From Candidatus Woesebacteria bacterium GW2011_GWA1_38_8 (GTDB lineage Bacteria; Patescibacteriota; Microgenomatia; UBA8517): 32,928 nt of DNA. The notes under the pieces are model-generated. The model was given only the letters and a program-made list of their open reading frames with translations. It had not been told where the DNA came from and did not search any database. The stretch covers positions 1-32,928 of the forward strand of contig LBVJ01000017.1 of the NCBI GenBank assembly GCA_000993025.1, given 5' to 3'. Within the stretch, counting starts at the first letter, position 1, and every line of letters starts with the position of its first letter. The translations under genes and the position numbers were made by a program. Below are positions 6,808-14,854 of the stretch, piece after piece.

Positions 6808-8115
6808 TTAGGGTGTGGAAAATTTGGAGCAGAGGGATTTGACCTGGGAATTTATATTTTTTAACAATTTGTCTTTTCCAATCTTTTTATAAAAATCCAC
6901 GATAAACTTTTTCCTTTCCGCTTTATCCGCAGGAATAGAAATACCGGAATATTCTCCGATAACCTTGCATATCCAAGCACCTATTATTTTCATTTCCTTC
7001 TCCTTCATTCCTCTGACTGTTAATGCAGGTGTTCCCATTCGCAGCCCGGATGGGTAAAAAGGAGTTGCGCTTTCGTTAGGGACAGTATTTCTGTTGACAA
7101 TGATCCCTGCTTTCTCCAATGCCCATGCAACAACCCAGCCATTGGTATTATTTTTACGAAGATCAATTAAAACCAAGTGCTTATCCGTTCCACCCGAAAC
7201 TACATCCAATCCTTTCTCTATAAAGTATTTAGCTAAGGTTTGAGCATTTTTGACAGTCTGGATTGCATACTTCTTAAAGGGTTTGCCCTGAGCCTGTCGA
7301 AGGGACACCGCTATTCCCGCAATTGTATGAAGATGTGGTCCACCCTGCAAACCCGGCATTAAGGAAAAATCAACAGCTTCTTCAAATTCCTTCCGGCAAA
7401 TAATTATTGCTCCGCGTGGTCCTCGGAGGGTTTTATGAGTTGTCATTGTTACAAAATCCGCGTATGGAAAAGGCGACTTGCAAGCCCCTCCGGCTATAAG
7501 CCCTGCCTCATGAGCAACATCTGCCAGATAATAAGCTCCCACTTTTTTGGCAATTTCACCCATTCTTTTATAGTCAAATTCTCTCGGATACGCGGTACCT
7601 CCGGAAATGACCATATTGGGTTTAAACTTCAACGCTTGTTTTTCAATAGCATCATAATTAAAAACGCGGGTCTTGGGGTCAACTTTGTAGAATTCAATAT
7701 CAAAGATCTTAGAAACCAGTGTCACTTTCCTACCCTGCATTTGCCAGCCATGAGAGAGATGTCCCCCGTCAGGAAGATACATCGACATGATCCTATCCCC
7801 GGGATCAAGAACCGCATTATATACGGCCAGATTTGCAGGACTTCCCGAATGTGGCTGAACATTTGCCGACCACTCGGATGAGCTTAGTCCGAAAGCCGCA
7901 AGCGCTCTTTCCTCACAAATGTTTTCTATCTCATCAACAACCGCGTTTCCCTGATAATACCTTCTCCCGGGAGTTCCTTCAGCGTATTTATGCATAAGAA
8001 TTGATCCCACCGCACGTCGCACCTCCGGATAGGTATAATTTTCAGAAGGAATCATGGAGAGCGTTTCCTTCTGCCTTTTTGTTTCTTTTTGTATCAAATC
8101 AAATATTTCGTCCAT
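6808..8115 (-). CDS. glyA: Serine hydroxymethyltransferase
   Basis: PLP enzyme converting serine and THF to glycine and 5,10-methylene-THF. The N-terminal SMIPSENYTYPEVRRAVGS, NVQPHSGSPANLAVYNAVL, the PLP-lysine block VTMTTHKTLRGPRGA and the ATPFYPSGLRMGTPALTVRG segment are all present; 435 residues from the ATG at 8115, chosen over the TTG at 8124. Residues ~268-277 (SLRQAQGKPF) are encoded by a copy of the dispersed palindrome CCCTTCGACAGGCTCAGGG, which replaces the usual segment without changing length. Upstream of folD, 20 bases downstream of tmk; a TATACT box is 8 bases before the ATG. Feeds thyA and folD with one-carbon units. Confidence 0.97.
   Translation of the reverse strand: MDEIFDLIQKETKRQKETLSMIPSENYTYPEVRRAVGSILMHKYAEGTPGRRYYQGNAVVDEIENICEERALAAFGLSSSEWSANVQPHSGSPANLAVYNAVLDPGDRIMSMYLPDGGHLSHGWQMQGRKVTLVSKIFDIEFYKVDPKTRVFNYDAIEKQALKFKPNMVISGGTAYPREFDYKRMGEIAKKVGAYYLADVAHEAGLIAGGACKSPFPYADFVTMTTHKTLRGPRGAIIICRKEFEEAVDFSLMPGLQGGPHLHTIAGIAVSLRQAQGKPFKKYAIQTVKNAQTLAKYFIEKGLDVVSGGTDKHLVLIDLRKNNTNGWVVAWALEKAGIIVNRNTVPNESATPFYPSGLRMGTPALTVRGMKEKEMKIIGAWICKVIGEYSGISIPADKAERKKFIVDFYKKIGKDKLLKNINSQVKSLCSKFSTP
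7286..7304 (-). repeat. Dispersed palindrome copy inside glyA
   Basis: CCCTGAGCCTGTCGAAGGG on the plus strand: CCCT/AGGG ends with the CCTGA...GAAGG core. The same element with a few changes lies at 23089-23107 between tRNAs. Encodes LRQAQGK in glyA. Confidence 0.65.
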
Positions 8116-8123
8116 AATTAACA

Positions 8124-8129
8124 AGTATA
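8124..8129 (-). promoter_or_regulatory. -10 box of glyA
   Basis: TATACT on the minus strand, 8 bases before the glyA ATG. No good -35 at 16-18 bases. Fits the leaderless pattern of neighbours. Confidence 0.35.
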
Positions 8130-8135
8130 TCCTAA

Positions 8136-8697
8136 TTATAACAATTTCGCGGCAACCCTATTCCAAATGTCCACCGAAACAGTTTCAATGGATCTATTCG
8201 CGCCAACAATTTCCCAACCGTATTTATCAGCAAGCATTAAATGAACGTCCCTATTTTGCTCCCACTTTCCGCTTTCTTCGTGCAATTGACCTCTCTCCAC
8301 TCCAGCATATCTCAAGATCCTCCGGATAAAGGTCGCGATTAATCTTTTCCATTATAGTAAGAGGAACACCAAAGGTGACTCCCCACGCGACACCTGTTCT
8401 CCGATAATCTTCAGCAACTATCCATGTCCCCCGATACAGCTGCTGAATCAGCGTAGGTTCATAATCTCGCCGGTTTTGAGCAAAAATCTTTTGAAGTTGA
8501 AGCGGTGTCAGATTTTCAGAATGATTTCTTAATATATTATTCAGCCTCGGACCTGTAGGTTCCAGATCATAAATTGGGTATTTTAGATACTTCGCTTCAA
8601 CTCCTTCCGTATTCAAATTCTCCGCAAGTTTTTTTGCCTGAACCGTTTTTCCCAAATTATTCGCTCCGTAAATAACAATAAACTTTCCTCTTTCCAT
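8136..8697 (-). pseudogene. tmk: Thymidylate kinase, interrupted by a frameshift
   Basis: P-loop kinase expected to make dTDP from dTMP. The track ORF (8251-8697) starts MERGKFIVIYGANNLGKTVQAKK with a P-loop GANNLGKT, then ends early in KRKVGAK. Reading on in the +1 frame gives QLHEESGKWEQNRDVHLML, then ADKYGWEIVGANRS and a natural stop at 8136, giving ~186 residues, normal for Tmk. The span is 562 bases, one more than a multiple of three, so one base is extra (or two are missing) somewhere around 8275-8330. It may be a true mutation, an assembly error or a programmed shift; no slippery run is obvious. The gene sits in a thymidylate island, so loss would be surprising. Confidence 0.8.
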
Positions 8698-8706
8698 TTC
8701 TGTTAT

Positions 8707-8735
8707 TTTATAGTCTAATTAGGGCAATGCTGCAA
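8707..8735 (-). promoter_or_regulatory. Promoter of tmk, overlapping the start of thyA
   Basis: Minus strand: -35 TTGCAG (8730-8735), 17-base spacer, -10 TATAAA (8707-8712), 9 bases from the tmk ATG. The -35 lies inside the first codons of the divergent thyA. On the plus strand a TATAGT (8709-8714) overlaps the same box and could serve thyA. Confidence 0.5.
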
Positions 8736-9626
8736 TACCAAAATTTACTCTCGGATATTTTGAAAAACGGGGTGATTGAAAAAAACGAGCGAACGGGAAC
8801 CGGAACAAAAAAGGTATATGGACGAATGTTCCGCTTTGATCTTTCGAAAGGATTCCCCCTTCTTACAACCAAAAAGATGTTTACAAAAGGAGTTATATAT
8901 GAACTTTTGTGGATGATTTCGGGAAATTCCAATATCAGATACCTAGTTCAAAATGGAGTCAACATCTGGAACGAATGGCCGTACCAAAATTACATCACAA
9001 AAAATAAATTTGAGAAAAAATATCCGATATATAGCGACAAATGGTTAGCAGAAAAAGAGCGGTTTGTTGAAAAAATTAAAAATGATTTAAAATTTGCAAA
9101 AAAATGGGGTGACTGCGGTCCGTTTTACGGAGTTCAGTGGAGAAATTTTTCGGGTGTGGATCAACTGAGCTGGGTGATAAATGAAATTAAAAAGAACCCC
9201 GGGAGCAGAAGATTGATCGTTAATGCATGGAATGCACCATTAATCGATAAAATGGCACTTCCCCCATGCCATGTGATGTATCAATTTAATGTAGCCTATG
9301 GCAAACTTTCATGCATGATGTATCAAAGATCGGTTGATACATTTCTTGGACTTCCGTTTAATATTGCAAGCTATGCCCTTTTAACATTAATGGTTGCCCA
9401 GGTCACCGGACATAAGCCGGGAGCGCTTGTTATGGCGCTTGCCGATACACATTTGTATCTTAATCACATCAAACAAGCTAAAGAACAGATCTTGCGAAAG
9501 CCGTACAAATTACCCCAGATGAAACTAAATCCCAAAGTTAAGTCGCTTTTCGAATTCAAATTTGAAGATTTCGAGCTGGTAAATTATAAATCCCATCCAG
9601 CAATAAAAGCAGAAATATCGGTCTAA
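8727..9626 (+). CDS. thyA: Thymidylate synthase (ThyA type)
   Basis: Converts dUMP to dTMP with methylene-THF, producing dihydrofolate. Catalytic Cys181 is in LPPCHVMYQF, the folate/dUMP blocks ERTGTGTKKVYGRMFRFDL, QRSVDTFLGLPFNIASYALL and ADTHLYLNH are all intact, and the length (299) is normal. It is divergent from tmk with 29 bases between start codons, and the next plus-strand gene is folA, which regenerates THF from its product. No Shine-Dalgarno beyond a weak AGGG. Confidence 0.98.
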   Translation: MLQYQNLLSDILKNGVIEKNERTGTGTKKVYGRMFRFDLSKGFPLLTTKKMFTKGVIYELLWMISGNSNIRYLVQNGVNIWNEWPYQNYITKNKFEKKYPIYSDKWLAEKERFVEKIKNDLKFAKKWGDCGPFYGVQWRNFSGVDQLSWVINEIKKNPGSRRLIVNAWNAPLIDKMALPPCHVMYQFNVAYGKLSCMMYQRSVDTFLGLPFNIASYALLTLMVAQVTGHKPGALVMALADTHLYLNHIKQAKEQILRKPYKLPQMKLNPKVKSLFEFKFEDFELVNYKSHPAIKAEISV

Positions 9627-9745
9627 TTAAACTATTAAATTGTTATATTACTAAATTGTTGTTAATGACAATCTTAGTGGAGCGTCATCCTGAAAAGGTA
9701 GAGTGTCATCCCAAACGAAGTGAAGGATCTTGTTGGCAGTAATAT
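9627..9745. repeat. thyA-folA spacer packed with dispersed repeats
   Basis: First part (9627-9665) is TATTAAATTGTTATATTACTAAATTG, related to words at 262-292 and 13634-13650. Second part (9683-9730) carries two CATCC... elements: GTCATCCTGAAAAGG and GTCATCCCAAACGAAGTGAAGGATC, the second with ATCC/GGAT ends and a GAAG core, members of the palindrome family found inside topA and queA. No gene seen. Confidence 0.6.
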
Positions 9746-10234
9746 ATGATTATTTCAATAATCGCAGCTGTAGCTGAAAATAATGTTATCGGAAAGAAAA
9801 ATTCATTACCTTGGAATTTGCCCGCTGATCTGAAACATTTTCAAAAAATCACCATGGGGCACTGCCTTATTGTAGGGCAAAATACGCATGAGTCGATAGG
9901 AAAAGCCTTACCCGGAAGGACAAATATAATACTAACGTTCGATAAAAATTACAGAAGTGAAGGCTGTCTAATTGTCACATCCATCGAAGAAGCGTTAAGG
10001 GTGGCAAGTGCAAAAAATGAGAACGAGTTTTTTATTATTGGTGGCGCATCCATTTATAAACAATTTATTGAAATTGCCAACAAACTTTACATTACAAGAA
10101 TCCATCACAAATTCGACGGCGATGTATATTTTCCTGAAATAGATCTCAATAAATGGAAATTAGTTTCAAAAGAAGAGCACAAAAAGGACGATAAAAATCC
10201 GTACGATTACACTTTTATTGTTTACGAAAAATAA
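9746..10234 (+). CDS. folA: Dihydrofolate reductase
   Basis: Reduces dihydrofolate to THF with NADPH. The N-terminal IISIIAAVAENNVIGKKNSLPW, the LPADLKHFQKITMG helix with the active-site acidic residue, NADPH loops (GQNTHESIGKALPGRTNIIL) and FIIGGASIYKQF are all as in bacterial DHFR; 162 residues is standard. Follows thyA after a repeat-filled spacer of 119 bases. A TAATAT abuts the ATG. The enzyme is required precisely because ThyA consumes THF. Confidence 0.97.
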   Translation: MIISIIAAVAENNVIGKKNSLPWNLPADLKHFQKITMGHCLIVGQNTHESIGKALPGRTNIILTFDKNYRSEGCLIVTSIEEALRVASAKNENEFFIIGGASIYKQFIEIANKLYITRIHHKFDGDVYFPEIDLNKWKLVSKEEHKKDDKNPYDYTFIVYEK

Positions 10235-10242
10235 TAATTCCT

Positions 10243-10563
10243 CTATCTCCGAAGATGTTTGTTGCGGGCACCCGGAGGTGGATCATAGAAGATGACTCTA
10301 CCTTCTTCTCGATATTCAGGATTCGGCACTCTCCACGCACCGATTTGCGATATATCATTTATGCTTAAATTGCCGGTTCGAAAGAGTATATTTGCTCTTC
10401 TTGTTTTTTCAAATTGAGGAATAACTTCGGCAACCCCGCCATCAAGACCCAGGCTCATTCTAATTCTCGAGGGATCGAAGTTTTTATCGGAATAACCAAA
10501 CCCATTTTCAAGCTCATCCTGTTCTTTTTTTTGACTCTCTTCAACTAGTCTTTCGCTGGTCAT
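10243..10563 (-). CDS. Hypothetical protein, second gene of a coupled pair
   Basis: 106 residues, soluble, no family recognised. The N-terminal third is charged (EESQKKEQDELENG), followed by a mixed region with LGLDGGVAEVIPQF and a proline-rich end (NPEYREEGRVIFYDPPPGARN). The ATG overlaps the TGA of the upstream ORF (ATGA at 10560-10563), so translation is probably coupled. Ends 8 bases from the convergent folA. Confidence 0.6.
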   Translation of the reverse strand: MTSERLVEESQKKEQDELENGFGYSDKNFDPSRIRMSLGLDGGVAEVIPQFEKTRRANILFRTGNLSINDISQIGAWRVPNPEYREEGRVIFYDPPPGARNKHLRR

Positions 10564-10778
10564 TTATACCAAGGGTTATTGTTTTTTCCGGCAAGCCCGG
10601 GAAACAGTTCTTTACTTTCTGAACTGTTAGATTTATCGGTCGGGGAATGTTTACTGCCCGGAAGTATTTTTAACTCATTTAACGCTATTTCTTCAAGTTC
10701 TTCCGGTACTTTCTTGCCTCTGATAACGTAGTCGTATGGAGATAATCTATCCTTATTAATTCTGGTTTCTATAGTCAT
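10560..10778 (-). CDS. Hypothetical small protein, first gene of a coupled pair
   Basis: 72 residues, hydrophilic, not recognised. Begins MTIETRINKDRLSPYDYVIRGKKVPEELEE and ends in a disordered Ser/Asn/Lys-rich tail. Support for being real comes from a well-formed promoter 8 bases before the ATG and from the ATGA overlap with the next gene. It shares strand with dcd 107 bases upstream. Confidence 0.55.
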   Translation of the reverse strand: MTIETRINKDRLSPYDYVIRGKKVPEELEEIALNELKILPGSKHSPTDKSNSSESKELFPGLAGKNNNPWYK

Positions 10779-10786
10779 TAGAAATC

Positions 10787-10815
10787 AGAATACCCGTTTT
10801 AAAACTATTATTCAA
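10787..10815 (-). promoter_or_regulatory. Leaderless-type promoter of the small gene pair
   Basis: Minus strand: -35 TTGAAT (10810-10815), 17-base spacer, -10 TATTCT (10787-10792), 8 bases before the ATG at 10778. Confidence 0.55.
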
Positions 10816-10885
10816 GTATCTATCTCAAGCAATATGATCTGCGATCGGTCAAAAAATATAAGGTAATATGAAGGGATATTGAGTG

Positions 10886-11425
10886 TTATATCTGCTTTTC
10901 TTTTTTCGAAGAAGTAACGCGGCCGCCTTGCCATTGGCCTCTATACACATTCCCACCGCTTCTCACCTCATAAAAAAGAATGTGAACAATTCTTGCTCCA
11001 AGCTCTATTTCGACGTTGCAATTTCCTGAATTGTAAAAAGTAAAAGATAGTTTCCCGCTATAACCGGGTGCGACATTACCCCCGCTTAAAATGATTCCGC
11101 TTCTATATAAAGTACTTCGTAACCAAAAATTAGCTGTCAGATTGTCCGGCAGATTAACACTCTCAATAGTAGATACAAGCAGGTGTTCGGCGGGTTTAAT
11201 TTTTACAGATGTTCTTTTTAAATTATGAAATTCCGCAACTAATTCAGAATCAACAGATTTTCGTTCTTCGATACCAAGAAAAGCTTTTCCTTTAATTCTA
11301 TAAACTTCACCCAATCTCAAGTCAAAACCGGCACCTTCCGGATTCGTAAGTTCTCTTTCCGAAAGATCTTCAACGAGTTTTTTTTCTTTAACCAATTTCA
11401 AAAGAATTTTGGGTCCGAGAATCAT
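10886..11425 (-). CDS. dcd: dCTP deaminase / dUTPase-family protein
   Basis: Trimeric dUTPase-fold enzyme that deaminates dCTP to dUTP (bifunctional members go to dUMP). Seen: GAGFDLRLGEVYRIKG near the N-terminus, the RSTLYRSGIIL motif matching the RSSLAR-type substrate motif, GGNVAPGYSGKLSFTFYNSG matching the AGWIDPGFxGxITLE block, and LGARIVHILFYEV. The length (179) is near normal for Dcd. Placement beside thyA, folA and tmk supports supply of dUMP for thymidylate. Dcd versus plain dUTPase versus bifunctional form cannot be decided by eye. Confidence 0.85.
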   Translation of the reverse strand: MILGPKILLKLVKEKKLVEDLSERELTNPEGAGFDLRLGEVYRIKGKAFLGIEERKSVDSELVAEFHNLKRTSVKIKPAEHLLVSTIESVNLPDNLTANFWLRSTLYRSGIILSGGNVAPGYSGKLSFTFYNSGNCNVEIELGARIVHILFYEVRSGGNVYRGQWQGGRVTSSKKEKQI

Positions 11426-11505
11426 AATTGCACTAAATATGCATTTTACAGGATTTTATAGGAATTTAAAGGAGTTTAGAGGGATTAGTTGGGTTTTCGC
11501 CGAGT

Positions 11506-13632
11506 CTAACTCGGCTTCCGCCAGCTTGCCCATTTGCATTTCGGGTACCGGCTGCATCCGTAAAATTTTCTTCCTTTTTTGGTTTTTTTGACAATTACTT
11601 CTCCTTTTTTGCAATCGGGGCATTTTTTCCCGATCTTGTCCAAATATTTTGCAGTATATTTGCATTCGGGAAATTTATCGCACGATAGAAACTTCCCAAA
11701 CCTTCCCGTTCTTATAACAATATCTCCCTTTTTACATTCGGGACATTTTTCTCCCGTCTTTTCTGCTTCTATTGCAACTCTTTTTGCCTTTTTTTCTACA
11801 TCAAGGAGTTTTTTCTCGAACGGTTTATAAAAATCCCTTATCAACTCCACCCACTTTTCTTCGCCGTTAGCAACTTTATCCAAACCCTCTTCCATCCCTG
11901 CAGTAAATTGATATTCAAAAACATCAGGAAAATTACCTATCAAAAAATCATTGACGGCAATCCCTACAGATGTTGGTGAAAACTTGCCCTCGTTTTTTTC
12001 TACATAATTTCTTATTTGAATTGTATTGATCGTCGGAGCATAAGTTGAAGGCCTCCCAATTCCCAGTTTCTCGAGTACCTTTATAAGCGAGGCTTCTGTA
12101 TATCTTGCCGGAGGTTGGGTAAATTTCTGCAAGGGAATAACTTTTAATAATTTTAATGTTTCATCTTTGGAAACATCCGGCAATTGAGCGGGGTCAGCAT
12201 CAAAAGATCCTTTACTACGTTCAGGATGACGTAAAGACGAATCCACAGCAACCTTGTCATAATCCACTTTTACATAAAGAATCTTCCATCCATCAAATTT
12301 CATTATCTGACCGGAAACACGTAATAAATATTTATTCTTTATTTCTTCAGTTCTTTCTTTCTTAAATTCCGTTACTACATCTATTGTTGTTTCATCGTAA
12401 ACACTTGCGGTCATCTGGCAGGCAACAAACCTTTTCCAAATTAGTTTATATAGCATTTCCCCCTCCCTCTCGTATCTCGAATTTTGTAATTCGTATTTCG
12501 AATTTACACTTGTCGGCCTAATTGCCTCGTGTGCCTCTTGAGCAACTTTTGAGGAAGTTTTGTAGAACTTCGGTTTTTCCGGAAGATACTCCCCGCCGTA
12601 CTGTTTTTTTATAAAATCGCGCGTCTTTCTGATTGCCTCTAAAGATATGTTCATCGAATCAGTTCTGTGGTATGTGATCAAACCCTCTTCGTATAAAGCC
12701 TGGGCAACACTCATCGTCTTTTTGGATGACCAACCAAATATTCTCGCTGCCGCTTGCGACATTGTGGATGTGGTAAAAGGAGGATATGGACTCTTGTTTA
12801 CCTCACGTTTGACTACATCCAATACTGTATATTCCGACGCTTTCAGATCGGATACTACCTTATCAGCGTTTTCCTTATTTTGAATTTCCGCTTTTTTGTC
12901 GTTAATTTTGATAAGCTGAACTTCAAAAGTATTTTTTTGTTCATTTGGAGTTTTGGAAGTTTGAAGATTTACAAAAATTTCCCAATACTCTTTACTTTTA
13001 AAAGCCTCTATTTCCCTTTCTTTTTCAACGATAAGTCTCACACAAACGGTCTGTACACGGCCTGCTGAAAGACCACGCCGTACTTTTTTCCAGAGAAGCG
13101 GAGATAGTTTATAGCCAACAAGTCTATCAAGCACACGCCTTGCGGTTTGCGCATGTACCAGATTTTTATCAACATCGCGGGGATTCTTTATAGCTTCCTC
13201 GACGGCATTTTTCGTTATCTCGTGGAAAACAATACGCGATACTACGATATTACGGTATTGAGATACTGCGAGATTTTTATCTGTTTTCTCTCTTAATATC
13301 TTAGTATCCTTTTGATCTTTGGACCTTAAGCTATGTTTATCTTTTATGATCTCTGCCACGTGCTGTGCTATTGCCTCCCCCTCTCTGTCAGGGTCTGTTG
13401 CTATAAAAACATTTTTTGCTTTTTTTGAAGCGGTTTGAATTTTTCTTATCGTCTCACTCCTTTTTTCTACCACCCGATAATCGGGTTTAAAATCATGCTC
13501 GACATCGATACTTAATTTATTTTTCGGAAGATCTTTAATGTGTCCTGTTGTTGCTTCCACCACGTAACCGCTTCCCAAAAATCGGGAAAGTGTTCTCGCC
13601 TTGGTCGGTGACTCAACTATAATTAAATCCAT
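11506..13632 (-). CDS. topA: DNA topoisomerase I with four in-frame repeat-derived insertions
   Basis: Type IA topoisomerase relaxing negative supercoils. Toprim IVESPTKART... and DPDREGEAIA, active-site Tyr321 in LITYHRTDS (usual M replaced by H), PPARYTEASLIKVLEKLGIGRPSTYAP, and two C-terminal zinc ribbons (CPEC...CxxFPEC and CPDC...CxxYPKC). 708 residues. Four segments look foreign and map to dispersed repeats: residues ~98-131 (HSLRSKDQKD...SQYRNIVVSR), ~222-235 (NLQTSKTPNEQKN), ~376-389 (SKYELQNSRYER) and ~464-480 (SSLRHPERSKGSFDAD). All keep the frame and avoid catalytic motifs. Adjacent to dprA, a common bacterial pairing. Confidence 0.97.
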   Translation of the reverse strand: MDLIIVESPTKARTLSRFLGSGYVVEATTGHIKDLPKNKLSIDVEHDFKPDYRVVEKRSETIRKIQTASKKAKNVFIATDPDREGEAIAQHVAEIIKDKHSLRSKDQKDTKILREKTDKNLAVSQYRNIVVSRIVFHEITKNAVEEAIKNPRDVDKNLVHAQTARRVLDRLVGYKLSPLLWKKVRRGLSAGRVQTVCVRLIVEKEREIEAFKSKEYWEIFVNLQTSKTPNEQKNTFEVQLIKINDKKAEIQNKENADKVVSDLKASEYTVLDVVKREVNKSPYPPFTTSTMSQAAARIFGWSSKKTMSVAQALYEEGLITYHRTDSMNISLEAIRKTRDFIKKQYGGEYLPEKPKFYKTSSKVAQEAHEAIRPTSVNSKYELQNSRYEREGEMLYKLIWKRFVACQMTASVYDETTIDVVTEFKKERTEEIKNKYLLRVSGQIMKFDGWKILYVKVDYDKVAVDSSLRHPERSKGSFDADPAQLPDVSKDETLKLLKVIPLQKFTQPPARYTEASLIKVLEKLGIGRPSTYAPTINTIQIRNYVEKNEGKFSPTSVGIAVNDFLIGNFPDVFEYQFTAGMEEGLDKVANGEEKWVELIRDFYKPFEKKLLDVEKKAKRVAIEAEKTGEKCPECKKGDIVIRTGRFGKFLSCDKFPECKYTAKYLDKIGKKCPDCKKGEVIVKKTKKGRKFYGCSRYPKCKWASWRKPS
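12207..12227 (-). repeat. Dispersed palindrome copy inside topA
   Basis: ATCCT...AGGAT-ended copy of the CCTGA...GAAGG family (CATCCTGAACGTAGTAAAGG on the minus strand), encoding RHPERSKGS. Confidence 0.6.
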
Positions 13633-13700
13633 ATTTAAATTGTTATTAAATTGTTTTTACTTTGCGATTTCAACAATTTGACCACTTAGCCATTTAACAA

Positions 13701-14783
13701 TTATATTTTCTTATAAACTCCTCCTCCCACTTCTTTTACCAATCCTTTCAGCCTCATCGACATAAGTGTTGAGGAAATTTTTGAAACATTGCCTCCTGAT
13801 ATTCTAACAAGCTCGTCAAGGTGCAGTGGTTCCGCCTCCAATAATTTTATAATCTTTTCCTCATCCCTACTGTCCGGCAGAACTTTTGCTACTTTATCTC
13901 TATCTACTTTAACTTCTAAAGACAGTTCGTCAAGGATATCTTTTGGACAAAATGCCCATTTTGCACCATTTTGAAGTAAATAATGAGGTGCTTCGCTCAT
14001 CGGTGAAGTGATCTGTCCCGGTACGGCAAAAACCGTTTTCCCCTGTTGGGCAGCAGAGGAAGCGGTCAAAAGCGTTCCGCTTTTTTTGTATCCTTCAATA
14101 ACAACAACTGCTTTGGAAAGACCCGATACTATCCTGTTTCTGGACGGAAAGTTTACCGGGAGAGCCGGATAACCGAGAGGGTATTCTGAAAGAATTGCTC
14201 CGCCGCTTTTTACAATATCGTTTGCCAGTTTTATATTTTCCGGAGGATAAATATTATCAAGTCCCGAAGCAATAACGGCTATCGTCCTTCCACCCATATT
14301 TAACGCAGATCTATGGGCTACGGAATCTATACCACGGGCTAAGCCTGAAATGATAGTAATCCCCAAACTTGCCAACTCTGACGAAAACTTTTCCGTTACC
14401 TCTTTCCCGTAATATGTCATCTTGCGCGTTCCCACTATTGCTACTGCATTTTCATCGAAAATGGACAATTTACCAAGAGAGTATAAAACCACAGGGGCAT
14501 CATCCAGTTCTTTGAGATTTTTTGGGTATAGTTTGTCCCCTTTTACAATATACGAGATACCTTTTTGCTCAAGCGAAGAAAAATATTTATCACAGTTGAA
14601 AGAATTTCTATATTTGATAAATTTATCCGCTAAATTATCTTTAACTCCAACTTCTAAAAGATCTTTTTTCTCAACATTCCACGCTCTTTTTGCATTTTTA
14701 AAGTAGTTTATAAGAAGAGTAACTCTTCTCGGTCCAAAATCGGTAAATGAACATAGAGCTACAAGATATTTGTCATCAGACAT
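13701..14783 (-). CDS. dprA: DNA processing protein A (DprA/Smf)
   Basis: DprA protects incoming single-stranded DNA and loads RecA during natural transformation. The Rossmann-like core is clear: VAIVGTRKMTYYGKEVTEKF, IISGLARGIDSVAHRSAL, VIASGLDNIYPPEN, SEYPLGYPALPVNFPSRNRI, GTLLTASSAAQQGKTVFAVPG and a C-terminal winged-helix domain. I use the ATG at 14783 (361 residues) rather than the TTG at 14801. A TAATAT box lies 7 bases upstream. Its presence implies DNA uptake, consistent with competence-type pili known in this radiation, but no uptake genes are in the window. Confidence 0.95.
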   Translation of the reverse strand: MSDDKYLVALCSFTDFGPRRVTLLINYFKNAKRAWNVEKKDLLEVGVKDNLADKFIKYRNSFNCDKYFSSLEQKGISYIVKGDKLYPKNLKELDDAPVVLYSLGKLSIFDENAVAIVGTRKMTYYGKEVTEKFSSELASLGITIISGLARGIDSVAHRSALNMGGRTIAVIASGLDNIYPPENIKLANDIVKSGGAILSEYPLGYPALPVNFPSRNRIVSGLSKAVVVIEGYKKSGTLLTASSAAQQGKTVFAVPGQITSPMSEAPHYLLQNGAKWAFCPKDILDELSLEVKVDRDKVAKVLPDSRDEEKIIKLLEAEPLHLDELVRISGGNVSKISSTLMSMRLKGLVKEVGGGVYKKI

Positions 14784-14854
14784 AAATATAATATTAGCCA
14801 ATAGTAAATTCCTGCCCCGTTTAACGGAGAAAATTGGAAATAAGACAATATTTC

